Made by a program: the position numbers and the translations under genes | The notes under the pieces: model-generated | The model's database searches: none | What the model was told of the DNA's origin: nothing | What the model saw: only the letters and a program-made list of their open reading frames with translations | NCBI GenBank assembly: GCA_949361645.1 | Contig: OX442433.1 | Span: forward strand, 2,785,720 to 2,849,719 | Source: Spongilla lacustris | Taxonomy: Eukaryota > Porifera > Demospongiae > Spongillida > Spongillidae | DNA: 64,000 nt | Direction of reading: 5' to 3' | Shown here: positions 31,715-43,029 of the stretch, in pieces | How the letters are laid out: each line of letters begins with the position of its first letter | How positions within the stretch are numbered: the stretch's first letter is position 1

Positions 31715-32400
31715 GTGGGGGGATGAGGATACTGTGTGTGGGAGGGAAAGAGTTTACTGTGTGTGGGGGGAAAGAGTTTACTGTGTGTGGGGGGAAAGAG
31801 GTTACTGTATGTGGGGGGGGAAAGAGGTTACTGTGTGTGGGGGGGCAAAGAGTTTACTGTGTGTGGGGGGAAAGAGGTTACTGTGTGTGGGGGGAAAGAG
31901 GTTACTGTGTGTGGGGGGAAAGAGGTTACTGTGTGTGGGGGGAAAGAGGTTACTGTGTGTGGGGGGAAAGAGGTTACTGTGTGTGGGGGGAAAGAGGTTA
32001 CTGTGTGTGGGGGGAAAGAGGTTACTGTGTGTGGGGGGAAAGTGGTTACTGTGTGTGGGGGGAAAGAGGTTACTGTGTGTGGGGGAAAGAGGTTACTGTG
32101 TGTGGGGGAAAGAGGTTACTGTGTGTGAGGGGAAAGAGGTTACTGTGTGTGGGGGGAAAGAGGTTACTGTGTGTGGGGGGAAAGAGGTTACTGTGTGTGG
32201 GGGGAAAGAGGTTACTGTGTGTGGGGGGAAAGAGGTTACTGTGTGTGGGGGGAAAATTTACTGTGTGTGGGGAAAGAGGTTACTGTGTGTGGGGGGGGGA
32301 ATGAGGTTACTGTGTGTGGGGGAAAGAGGTTACTGTGTGTGGGGGGGAAAGAGTTTACTGTGTGTGGGGTAAGAGGTTACTGTGGGTGGGGTGAGTACGG
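31715..32400. repeat. 24-bp G-rich minisatellite, ~27 units
   Basis: The unit is approximately ggggggaaagaggttactgt followed by gtgt, nearly perfect in the middle, with G-count variants and shorter units at the edges. Scattered units also occur at 31310-31393. Because 24 is divisible by three, all three plus-strand frames stay open and give repetitive Cys/Gly/Val text. I treat these as non-coding. Confidence 0.95.
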
Positions 32401-32404
32401 TGTG

Positions 32405-33170
32405 GGTGTGTCCTATGATCTGCGGCAACCCTATAGAAATGAACCACATATGGATGGCCATGCACCCCCAATAGGGTGGCCTCATTAGATGATGACTGCA
32501 CATCGAAGATGGCATAATACACACGTGTACTTCAGATCAGGCGGTGGGGTTCTGTATATGAGTGTGTTCTTACTGATAAATACATGTACATTAACGTTTA
32601 AAACTCCATTCTACATGTAGTTGCCATGAAGATGCCACCTCTCCAAAAATTTTGGATGGGATATCCTCTCCATGGCTGGCTGGGCATATTCAAAGGTAGC
32701 ACATGTGAGTTCTGGCTACGACAAGGGGGCATGGGCATGGTGGAGTGGAAAAGGTTATGGGTGAGCACAACTAACCCAGACAGGGTGTATGAAGAATGCT
32801 GTTAGCTGCAATTCCTTGTCAGGGCTTGATCTGGGGCATAGCCCCTTTTCAGGTCAGAACTTATCTATTGTGATCCTCTTTGTGGAACGTGTGAGGGGGG
32901 AGGTAGGGATATATGGATTGAACCCAGAAACTGACTCACACATGTATGGACACTAATTTATTTGGAGGAGGTGTTTTTATGTTATTTCAGTCGTAGGGCG
33001 TATCAGAATGTTTTATGCAGACCGTGGGGATACTGAGCAGCTTGAAGAATGGCTCTTGAAGAGATGAAGGGACCTCTAGTATAGTGGCAGACTTGACAAC
33101 GAATTAGAATTATATGTACACTATTTATTGTCCATTGGTGTATTTCTGTTTCAAACTGAATCCTATGTCA

Positions 33171-33208
<38 letters not shown>

Positions 33209-36200
33209 ATCATATTCATGCTTTTGGTAACCTTAAGGTCAGACCTTACTGACAATGCAAGCAGCTGTCTAGTTATATAAACAAGCCATAAATGGAAAAT
33301 ATCTGAATGCATATAAGCACATTCATCAGGAATGGTTTCTATTCTGTCTGATCTGGAATGAGACTTTAACTCAAAACCTTTGACTTTTTTTATGACACAG
33401 TTGCAAAATGGAAGCTCGGAGAATAAAATGCATAGAAGCAAATGTGTATCTTCTTACCACTTCATAATATTATGAACAAAAACTGTGTGTGCCCCTACAC
33501 TCCCCCTCCCCCACCCCTCTTTCTACTCTGACCCTCAATCTTTATAGCTGACCATGTATGTGTGTATACACAGAACTAGTGTTCGTCACGAAAGTAAAAC
33601 ATAGTATACATTTAACACTATATACTGGTATACAATGTAATGATTACTTTTTTATGTATGTATTTTGACAGGGACAGTTGAAATGCAAGAGAGGGATAAT
33701 CTATTCAATGCCATAAGCCAGGCTGAAAAGGCTTTTACATTGTAAACTGAGTTGATTATACCGGGTGTGTACCACTTGTTGCATTTGAAAGGATCCCGAC
33801 AATCAATTCATATTTTTCTATGCCAGTGTTCTAAAAGAGAATTATGATATCATACATTTATTATTATTTTCAAAGTCGAAAGTATATGTGAGTCAAAGTA
33901 ATATGCATGATCCCATGCATATGATACATGTATAACAATTATTAATCGATTTATGTAGATTTAGTCTATGTTACACTTGCAGTACTAGCTACAAGACATT
34001 ATCCGGTATTTTAGAACATTAATAATTATAAAGTCCTATTCATCTACTAAAATGATACTATTAGCCACAATACAAATACAGTCTGATGTATAAATCTTGA
34101 ACAGATACAACATAATAATATTATTAGCAATATTACAAATACAGTCAAGGGACTGATGTATAAATCTTGAAAAGATCCATCACATACATGTAAACGTACA
34201 CAAAATGCTAACTATACATATATATACCCTGCATCACTTTAATCGAACTTGTATGTTATACATGTACAGTAAGCGCAATGTACACAGAAATATATTTATA
34301 GACATCACCCACCATTGCCAATGAAATAACAAATATATTGCACAGACTAGTATAGCTGAGCTAGTACGTCCAAAAGCTGCACGTAAATCAGTACCCAAGA
34401 TATATATAGCTAGTAACGTTACATGCTGTTGGAACACATTCATATATGTGTACATCAGTACATGTAAGGGTGCATGAAGTATAAAAACCGAACATAGCAT
34501 TTAACAACCGTAAGAACTTAGTATAATCAATGCATATGTTAGCCTGGGTAAAATTCCTTGAGTAAAAGTCAATCACTTTCCCTTGCATATTAGCTGCATT
34601 GCACTGCTGTAATCATTTAAAATAATGGTGGGCGTGGCACAATACCAAAGGTACGTACGTGAGAGTGGATATCACATAGCCCCAGCTGCCGCTCACCCCC
34701 CCCCCCCCCCCCCCCCCCCACATGTCTGAGTATATGTGGCAGTGAGTTCAGATAACATAGTGTCAATCATGTTCGTCTTGTTAGTATTACATGTACATGT
34801 AACGAGGAACGTTGCATAGGTGACGTCATTGATTGTTGCGGGAATTTTTTAAATCGTATTGTGGGTCGCGTCACGTGGCCCTGGGCGGTTTGGAATTGGG
34901 CGCGCAATTTGGCAAGAAGGTAAGTGAAAGTGTATCTTCACATCCTCTACGTAGGCAAGGCCGCAAGGGGGTTGCCATCTTGAAATTTTTTACATAATTG
35001 GCAAGGCCAAAAGGGCCGGCTAGCCTACCGATTGGGGAACGCAACACAAGGTAAGTGATCAATATCGTATAGGCATGTGATGACCATGCGTGTTTCTCCA
35101 CGTTTTGCCTCGAAACTAACGTTAAGAAACCAAAGAAAATATACGGAGCGCGAATGAATGCTACGGTGGAATACTCAGCAGCGATGCGTGTCGTGGCATA
35201 GCTATGGTCGTGTAAGTGGTTACTGGTACATGGGTGTCTGTGCGCGTGTGCTTATATCACGTGTAAGGCAGGTTAAAGACAAATCTGTTTGTGTCAGATC
35301 TGAAGAAGAAAGGTACGTGCATGTGTTTTACATGACCGCTAGTGTTTTACCAAAATGACCGCTAGGTTCGTTCTGATCTGGAAGTCTCGCCATTGCAGAA
35401 ACTGCATCCTGAGGTAAAAAAAATCGTATCATCTTAATTTTAATGTCATTTTGTTTCCCTCAGAATATTGAACTGAAGTATTTTGCTCTTCTAGCGGACT
35501 GCTTCCTATATTGAACGTTGTAGTTACATGTATGAAGTGCTATTGCTGATTTTTTAATCACAATTATACAAAATGATCAATAATTTTTTTTAATAGTATG
35601 CAGGCTTTGGGCGCGTAGGTTTAACCCTTCCTTACGGTTTATGAAAACACTATATTTCCATACGTATATATCATATTTCCTTCGCAGAAAACGTACGTAA
35701 TTCCGGCTGTTCAGTGAAAGGAAATATCGTAAATCCGATAATTTCTAATTCCAGGAAATGTATCTAATTAAGGTATTTACTTGTGGTTTACTTGAACGTA
35801 TACATAACTGAAATGTGGTCATTTCGTCCCGTGCGTGAGCAATAGACCAGACTAGTTTTTAAGGTTTAAAACACGCACCGTATTTATTAAGTGTTGTTCA
35901 AATCGAATATAGTTTTCTGGCCACGATTTTCGACTCCTAAACGCTGCGTCCCCTCCACGGTAGGTATTCTCCCCTCTAGATAATTCATCCTTCTATCTTT
36001 CTACGAAGTTTAATAAAAATTTGACGAAGCGCAGGGTACCTTCTACGATGCGCCAGTTACTGAACATCTTTGGACCGATACATCAAATGGCACTATACAC
36101 CAGGATCTACAGAAACATCATTTTTTATAACTTAGATCATAACTTTTGGGTTTGGATCACTAAAAATGTCGGAATTCCTATCTGACACTGAATTTTCAGG

Positions 36201-36610
36201 GTCAAAACATAAAGGTATCTTCAGATTAAGGTTTTTGGCTTACAACTCAACAAATAGTTCGACTTAAGAGCTCCTTTTTGTTTTGCCAGATAGCTCATTA
36301 TAGTAGCTATATATATGGAATGTTTGAACTCTTAACTCCAATTCGTTGTGAAGTTAGGATTGCTTTTATAAGGTTTTTGATATGAGTGCTGCTTAGAATC
36401 ATTACGGCCGAATTAATTCGACTTAAGAGATGAAAATCATGTCATACTATTCAGAGGTCCCTAAAATAACCATATAATTTTTAATAATTTATTGGACATT
36501 TGTTAACCATACTAAACATTGCTATAAAGGCAGAAAAGCTTCTAATTTAAGAAATTGTATTTAATGTTAGGATTCTTCAGTAAATGTATTTGATTACGTG
36601 ACGTCACTGA
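32405..36610. other. Non-genic interior of the 7.4-kb element
   Basis: There is no supported gene. It contains a (CA)n run at about 33173-33206, a poly-C tract at 34695-34719, and two donor-like 'aggtaagtg' sites near 34917 and 35050 in a GC-richer patch (34860-35110) that could be old 5' exons but encode nothing I recognise. Confidence 0.35.
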
Positions 36611-36614
36611 GGGT

Positions 36615-36851
36615 GTGCGTACTACAGATAGCCAGTTATCCGCGTCAAACGCCACGGGTTCTTTTCAGAAATCAGAACCAATGCAGCTTGACATCCCAGA
36701 GGGACCATTCTGGAACAAGAGCCACGAGCCTAATCCGAAAGCGCGTGATATGACGGGTCTATTAGTGGAAGATCTCAGAGAGGAGGCAAAAGCATGGTGC
36801 TTGCAGAACTCGTTAAACGAATCAGAATTTCAGCTGACGCTTACGACATAG
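36615..36851 (+). CDS. Unrecognised short open frame within the 7.4-kb element
   Basis: A 78-residue frame with ordinary amino-acid composition, including MQLDIPEGPFWNKSHEPNPK and ending WCLQNSLNESEFQLTLTT. It could be the last exon of a gene carried by the element. I recognise no domain and see no paired exon, so it may equally be chance. Confidence 0.25.
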   Translation: MRTTDSQLSASNATGSFQKSEPMQLDIPEGPFWNKSHEPNPKARDMTGLLVEDLREEAKAWCLQNSLNESEFQLTLTT

Positions 36852-36869
36852 ATTGCAGCAATATAATAT

Positions 36870-37245
36870 AATTATATACATGCATATATAATCAACAATG
36901 TTGATGTCAACCGAACAGCTAGCCATAGCTGCACTTGTACTGCAACGAGTACAATAGTCAGCCAGGTGAGGGCCTTTTTACATAGTATGCCACCATTAAA
37001 ATACGTTCTACTATGGTTTTCAAGTGTAGCTGGGAATGTTAGAATCTTAGAGTTATACTGAGACATTATAGCCTCATAAGATGACTATACATCTTGCAAA
37101 AAATATACATGTATACTATGACAATTCCACAGGAGCAGCAAACCTTCATTTCCAGAGTATTTACTAATTTAACTTCTCTGCAAGGTGCATGTAAATTCAC
37201 CAACGTACTATACGATGGGCAGATAACCCATAAAGCAAGTTACCA
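36870..37245. repeat. Inverted copy of the 28860-29215 block
   Basis: See the partner entry. Collinear complementarity includes ctatggttttcaagtgtagc and gcaaggtgcatgtaaattca. It lies within the 7.4-kb element about 500 bp from its right end. Confidence 0.65.
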
Positions 37246-38029
37246 AAACTAAAAATGAAATATTGAATGATGGATGAATCTGAAGAATAAGGAATTGATG
37301 GTCATTGACATGCTCGTGGACTATTTATTGGTGATTTAGTGTTTGTGGCCTATGAAAATAATGTTCTTCTATGCTAAATGATATTGTGCTCAAGTGTATG
37401 CATGCTAGTCAGTTTTTTGTTCACAATTTGAAAATATACATGTAATGAATTTTAGTTAAAACCCTTCTAAAAGTCTTAAGAAAGTCAGAACCACTTATAT
37501 GCAATGTTTGGAATTAATATCTTACGGAATGGCAAGGTTATGCTTTATTGTTCCTCAACCGTCACAGTTTTTATTGCGACTACGCATTGACCGCTGTACA
37601 AAAAAAGTTGTCACTTTGGCGCTACATATCTCCGGTGCTAAATATGCTACGGTGACGCATAAAGTACTGTTAAACGCAGCTTTTTTTGCTCTTTCTAACG
37701 ATAATAATACTATAATCTTTTGAGCATTTTTTAAAAAATTCCGCAGTGCCTAGTTCAGGGGTTTGATAGATGGAAAACCAGCTGCTTTCAATGTAGCAGT
37801 TGCAGTTGTTCTATTAAAGAGGCACAGTGTGCATTTTCCATTTTAGGAAGGTAATTGCATGCATGGCAGGTGCTTTGTAGAACTGTAGGTTATAAATTTA
37901 TGTGTATTGTTAGTGTTTCTTATGCATCTATGTATTATATATTTAATAACTGCACATGTACGACTCATAATTGCTTGAATGTTGGATACATTCAATTAAT
38001 TATTTCTTTCTACTTAACAGAATGAAAAG

Positions 38030-40141
38030 GACAAGACCATTTTTGGTCATTATCGTGTGGTTGCTATGGTTCTATGACATCCTTCAACGTATCCATTCAT
38101 TGGAAAGTGGTCATGTTGGTTACAAGAAAACCCTGGCAGAAGTATGTTTTATGTGTATTTGTTGTAATTAGCATGTATCACACAAGTCATACAGCACTGT
38201 GCATATAAATAGACTGACTAATTCATTTTTTAGTGTGCATCAAAGCAGTTATAATAACTTCAACGTATCCATTCATTGGAAAGTGGTCATGTTGGTTACA
38301 AGAAAACCCTGGCAGAAGTATGTTTTATGTGTATTTGTTGTAATTAGCATGTATCACACAAGTCATACAGCACTGTGCATATAAATAGACTGACTAATTC
38401 ATTTTTTAGTGTGCATCAAAGCAGTTATAATATTATTCATGTCAGTATGTCAGTATTGCACTCTCAAATTTCAGGTACAGATAACGTATGACTGCCTACC
38501 TAGAGAAGCTATGCAGTATTTCTATAACACATGTTCAATTTGTCAACTTAAACAACCCCAGAATAGTACTGCTCCACTTAGACCAATAGTGTCATCAGGT
38601 TTTCTAACTTGATGCCAGGTAAAGTGATTATGTTATGTCAAGCATTTTACTATTATTCATATGCCTCATCCTACATATTTAGATTGACCTCATTGATATG
38701 AGACATATGCCTGATGGTTCATATCATTACATTGCTCATTACATGGATCATTGGTCAAAGTTCCATATTCTGTGGCCTTTAATTAAAAAATCAGCAGTTG
38801 ATGTTGCTGTTGGTCTAGTGAAAAGAGTATTTCCCTATTTGGGCCTTCCCAAGATCCTGCAATCTGACAATGGGAGGGAGTTCGTCAACGAGATTATGAA
38901 AGAAATTGTTCGATCATGGCCGGGGGAGGTTGTTATAATCGATGGGTGTCCTCGTCACTCGCGGTCACAAGGGTTGGTTGAAAAAGGTAATCATCTTGTA
39001 GAAATGCAGATTCAGTCAATGAAAAATGAGAGGAAGGAGTCTGGAGATGTGCAATGGTCCGATTGGTTAGCTCGCATTCAATGTAAGTTGGACTAATTAA
39101 TTAATTAAATGTTCATGTCACATTCATCTGCAGACAATCTTAATACTCAAGTATGCCGCACTTTGAAAAAAAGTCCCTATGAAGTGGTTTTTGGGCAACC
39201 TCCAATAACAACTCCATTTGCTGAACTTCCAAAGGGAAAGAACCCTTGTATTTTGGAGGAAGATGTTGCAGATCTCATTGCCACAGGTTAGGACACCAAA
39301 GTGCATAGAAGCAATGTAAACAGTCAGTGCATAATATGCAATGGAGCTAGGTGATCAATTGTATACTGGTACATGAGCATGGCTTTCCTGAATAACTATA
39401 TGTTCATCCACTACAGGTGACGATGAAAACATTGCTTCTCCTCAAATGTTACCACCATCAAGAAGTCCCTTATCAAGCCCAGAAGTTCAATCACCAGTTT
39501 CAAGTCTGCAATTTTCATCTTCACCTTCAGCTCTGCTGCCATTACCTCTATGTCATCAGTTACATGTACCTGCTCAGTCACCAATTTCTGATATACAAGT
39601 ATCTGAAACCATGTAAGGTTTGACTTATGTAAAAAAAAATGATGTTGCTATTTTATCACACCATTTTAGGGATGCCAAATGTTTTACAGTTCCTGTAACC
39701 AAGTCTTTGCCTCATTCAACTCCACCTTCCAAGATTTCATTGTCTTCTGCATCTCCTGATGAAGTTTTATCACTTTCAAGTCAATCTTCAGTCTCACATT
39801 CAGATTCTCCAGTTATAAGGTTTGTCGAGCATGACAACATAATATGTTGCATAGTATATTGATATAACCTATCAGTGAACCAAGAGTGACATCACCAACG
39901 ACTACACTAACAACCAGCACCCGTCATCTAAAGATTAGAGAAGAAGCCGATAATGAGTATCGAAAAAATGCAGAATGAATGAAGATCCAGTATGCCAAGC
40001 GCAAACGTCATCAAATCAAAACGTATTCTGCAGGAGATAGTGTCACAGTAAGGATACCCAGAAATGAACGATCGTCAACTGATATGCCACGCTTGCTGTG
40101 CTATATTTTGGAAGCTAAGAATGATCATTACCGCCTTCAAT
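38030..40141 (+). pseudogene. Second Ginger-like transposase: integrase and GPY/F-like parts
   Basis: Exons: near 38030-38133 (ESGHVGYKKTLAE, HHCC His); 38475-38618 (FYNTCSICQLKQPQ, paired Cys; TGA in place of Arg just before the donor); 38684-39082 integrase core with MRHMPDGSYHYIAHYMDHW, LQSDNGREFVNEI and SQGLVEKGNHLVE, so the catalytic Asp lost in the first copy is kept here; 39133-39288 (KKSPYEVVFGQPP); 39417-39830 Ser/Pro-rich linker; 39880-40141 (GDSVTVRIPRNERSS, NDHYRLQ) GPY/F-like. There is an in-frame TGA at about 39976. It is closer to intact than the 6020 copy. Confidence 0.8.
38085..38436. repeat. 176-bp tandem duplication spanning an exon
   Basis: caacgtatccattcattgga begins both units (38085 and 38261). 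The unit includes the HVGYKKTLAE-coding exon end, its donor and intron, so the exon is duplicated. The copies are nearly identical. Confidence 0.9.
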
Positions 40142-40197
40142 GAGTTTTTTTTGTCTGTGTTTGTCTATTCTTAAACTTTCTATCTACAACTACATGT

Positions 40198-41300
40198 ATG
40201 TCTGACTTCTGTATGAATAGGTGTGAAAATGGAATAATATCAACTTGTTATCCAAGTGGTGAGCTAATGCCTTACACCGGATCTGTCCCTTTCAAGTATA
40301 GTGCAGAGAGTTGTAAGCTACCTACTTTAAGCCTTAGGGAAGCTGCTAGAACCAAAAAGGACCAGTTGAAATGCAATTGTACAAAAGGATGCAAGAACAG
40401 GCATTGTCCTTGTAAAGAATCTGGAGGTTATTGTACAAGTCACTGCCACCCAAAGCGTGCGTGTACAAATAAGGAGTGCCATGAAACAGCTGATGGGGAT
40501 GAGGAGTGTAGAGTAACTGGGGCTGATGACTGTGATGATACAAATGAGTTGAAGGTAAAGAAGAACAGAAAGCATGTCAAAACTGCCAAGCACAAGGCCG
40601 AAGCTACAATGATCAAATCAGTTCAAAGTGGAGATTGGCTTGATGATACGCACATGGATGCAGCATCATCACTTTTATCCTCCCAATTTTCTTCCTTGTG
40701 TGGTTTGTATAGCACATTGCTAGGGCAGAACTTATCATTTCCTGTTACAAGAGATTCCTTCGTTCAAATACTTAATGCAGGAGGGAACCATTGGATTACA
40801 ATTCAGCACACCAATCGTTTTCTGTTAATGTGTTTGACAGCAAATTCTCTACAATACCCATGGATGTAAAGATGCACATCGCTAATTTGTTGTGTTGTAG
40901 CAGCTCACGGATCACAGCAAGATTTCATAAAACTCAGAGTCAGATTGGATCATCAAACTGTGGAGTATTTGCTACTGATTTGGCATTTGGATTGAACCCA
41001 GCAAGTCATCACTATGAGCAGGATAAGTTACGACCACATTTCATACAATGTTTGAAAAGTGAACAAATGACACCTTTCCCTTCAAATAACATCCAACCAG
41101 GAAAGCCTAAGACAGAGTATTTGTATGTATATTGTCACTGCCGCATGCCAGATGATGGTGAGGAACGGATGGCTCAGTGCACTGGTTGCAAGGAATGGTA
41201 CCACGAGTCATGTGAAAACATTCCCCAAGCAATATTTAAAGATGATAGTAATGACTGGAAATGTAAAGTGCGCATTTCTAGAGAGAAACAGTCTGCTTAG
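40198..41300 (+). pseudogene. Second Ginger-like protein C-terminus: CXC-like, Ulp1 protease, PHD finger
   Basis: The first frame (to about 40830) has the Cys-rich cluster CNCTKGCKNRHCPCKESG, then CTSHCHPKRAC, a basic linker, and the start of the Ulp1 core (AGGNHWITIQ, catalytic His). A frameshift near 40830 moves to the next frame with VNVFDSKFSTIP (Asp), QIGSSNCGVFATDL (Cys nucleophile), and a full PHD finger: YCHCRMPDDGEERMAQCTGC, KEWYHESC and WKC. Stop at 41298-41300. Only one frame break separates it from an open reading frame, and all protease active-site residues are present. Confidence 0.8.
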
Positions 41301-41574
41301 ATAACCACCCTTAATGCAGAATAGTCAGATTGTCCTCTTACAATTGTCATGGTTGTGATTCAGTTTATAAATGGACTGTATTTGATACAAGTGAATGTGT
41401 GCATGTATTGCACTGTGTATAATATCTGGGCAGAATGCCGGGGCACACTTTTTATTAGGACCTCAAACCTACACCCTAGAGCTATGCACCTATATTGAGG
41501 TTTAATTCACTAATAAGAGCATGCCGCCGCCCGCCCCCCCAATCCACGATATTATATTGCTTCTAGGCTGCAGA

Positions 41575-41741
41575 AGTTTACAAATTGCGCAACGTTATTT
41601 GTGTGCGCAATTTATAAATGGACCGTGCATAGTACGATTCACAGTTTGCGCAACAATTTATAAATTGTTGCGCAATACGTGGATTCACATAATGCGCAGC
41701 GCAATTTATAAATTGCGCAAATTCACAATTTGCGCCTAACA
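41575..41741. repeat. Right TIR of the second Ginger-like element
   Basis: Repeated palindromic units such as gcgcaatttataaattgcgc and caacaatttataaattgttg. It terminates TTGCGCCTAACA, the complement of the left end. Confidence 0.85.
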
Positions 41742-42077
41742 GAATGAAGTGTTGAAAATAGGAATAAATAGTGTTAACCGTTGGGAAGTTATAGCGATTT
41801 AAACGTGATGCAATTTAATTTTATAATATGCGCTAGGTCCTTTTACGCTGCCACGATCCCATATATTATATTCGACGTTGAACAAAACAGACGGTGTATC
41901 TACGTAACGGTACAACGTTTTCCATTCAAATTTCGTACACTTGTTCTAACTTCACCTCTCTACAAGTATGTGGAAAACGTATTTTCTGTGCCGTGGGTAC
42001 AAAGTTCGTTAACCCGCGAAGATTAGAGCTTAGAAATCGACATTTCTCAAGGTACGAGTACAGGTGTTGAAATCCGA

Positions 42078-42875
42078 TAGTCTCGTACCCAGACCCTGAT
42101 TCTCACAGCAGCGGATGGATTACATCACCGCTACGTGAAAAGTGGGTCTGGAGAAATGCCCAACAAAAGTCGTTCTGAGCACCATTTGATGTTACGCAAT
42201 CGAATTGGGGCTAAGCACCTGTGACGTCACAACACGAGTGCAACATGTTAATACATTGCATGGTTAACTAACCGGTAGAGACATGGTATACCGTGGTACT
42301 GTGTACATTTCGCTTACCTAAGGCCCTAAAGCCCTAAGGACTCGGTAAAGTTGTGTGTGGCAAGCGAAACAAACCACAGGAGTATCCGAAGAGGGGGTAA
42401 AAAGGGCTGAGCTACCCTGCCATACAAAAAGCTACAAACTGTTTGAAAGGGCGTGCGTGACCCGTTTTAACTTAAGCGAAGGGCGCGAAGGTCGTTACGT
42501 GCTGCTGCCTGGTTGTTGGCTTCCCTCACTGCCACGTTGTGTTTGACAGTATGGCGGCGAAGCTCCGCCCTTTTTACTCCCTCTTCGGATACACCTGTGG
42601 TTCGTTTCGCTTATCACACACAACCTTACAGGACCGTTAGGACCTTTGGTAAGGGAAATACACAGTACTGTGTCTCTACCGGTTAGTTAACTACGCAATT
42701 TATTCACATGTTGCACACGTATTTTGACGTCACGTAGCACTGCATTCTGATTGGGCGCGTGAATTCACGCGCACTCAGAACGACTTTTGTTGGGCATTTC
42801 TCCAGACCCACTTTTCACGTAGCGGTGATGTAATCCATCCGCTGCTGTGAGAATCTGGGTCTGGGTACGAGACTA
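42078..42875. mobile_element. 798-bp Mutator-like foldback, 9-bp TSD GAAATCCGA
   Basis: The left end TAGTCTCGTACCCAGACCC is mirrored by GGGTCTGGGTACGAGACTA, and nearly the whole length pairs in two ~390-bp arms (for example cgttctgag / ctcagaacg, aaccggtagagac / gtctctaccggtt, ccgaagagggggtaaaaagg / ccctttttactccctcttcgg). GAAATCCGA is repeated exactly at 42069-42077 and 42876-42884. Long TIRs with a 9-bp duplication fit non-autonomous MuDR/MULE elements. It lies in another copy of the foldback family. No transposase is present. Confidence 0.85.
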
Positions 42876-43029
42876 GAAATCCGACGCGTCAAATACGGGA
42901 TGTAGGCAATAGAGGAGTCCTATACCTATTGATTTGTTCTGTTCGTTGATTTGTATGTCATCCGTTTCGGAGATACTAATACTACGTTTTCCCGCTTGCT
43001 TCGATTTAATCACCGCCTCCCCATACATT

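Larger units (their letters stand above)
30337..37752. mobile_element. 7416-bp TIR element with 7-bp TSD, no recognisable transposase
   Basis: It begins TAGGCACTGCGGAAT and ends ATTCCGCAGTGCCTA (15-bp perfect TIR). GTTCAGG is duplicated exactly on both sides (30330-30336 and 37753-37759). The insertion lies in the first intron of the Ginger-like gene, which proves it is later. Inside are the 24-bp minisatellite (31.7-32.4 kb), a MITE-like left end (31394), a block repeated at 28.9 kb and one short unrecognised frame (36615-36851). I see no DDE, THAP or hAT motif, so it is either non-autonomous or a type I cannot name. Confidence 0.8.
29822..41741 (+). mobile_element. Second Ginger-like element, diverged family, split by a 7.4-kb insertion
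   Basis: The left end TGTTAGGCGCAATCTATCAA is matched by the complement of ...TTGCGCCTAACA at 41741. Both TIRs are arrays of the palindrome TTGCGCAATTTATAAATTGCGCAA-type unit (29822-29925; 41575-41741). The flanks are GTAT (29818-29821) and GAAT (41742-41745), a 4-bp duplication with one change. Removing it rejoins the two halves of the foldback arm. The same gene order as the 6020 element is present. Without the nested 30337-37752 insertion the length is about 4.5 kb, close to the first copy. Confidence 0.85.

Noticed and set aside
31699..32488. Long repetitive open frames rich in Cys, Gly and Val
   Set aside because: They arise in all three frames from the 24-bp minisatellite, whose unit length is a multiple of three; no start context, splice signals or domain.
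38684..39082. Considered as part of a third gypsy retrotransposon
   Set aside because: No RT, RNase H or LTR nearby; the integrase is followed by Ulp1 and PHD domains and enclosed by TIRs with a 4-bp duplication, as in Ginger.
42078..42875. Possible hairpin RNA gene (long near-perfect palindrome)
   Set aside because: The exact 9-bp flanking duplication and terminal motifs fit a foldback transposon better.
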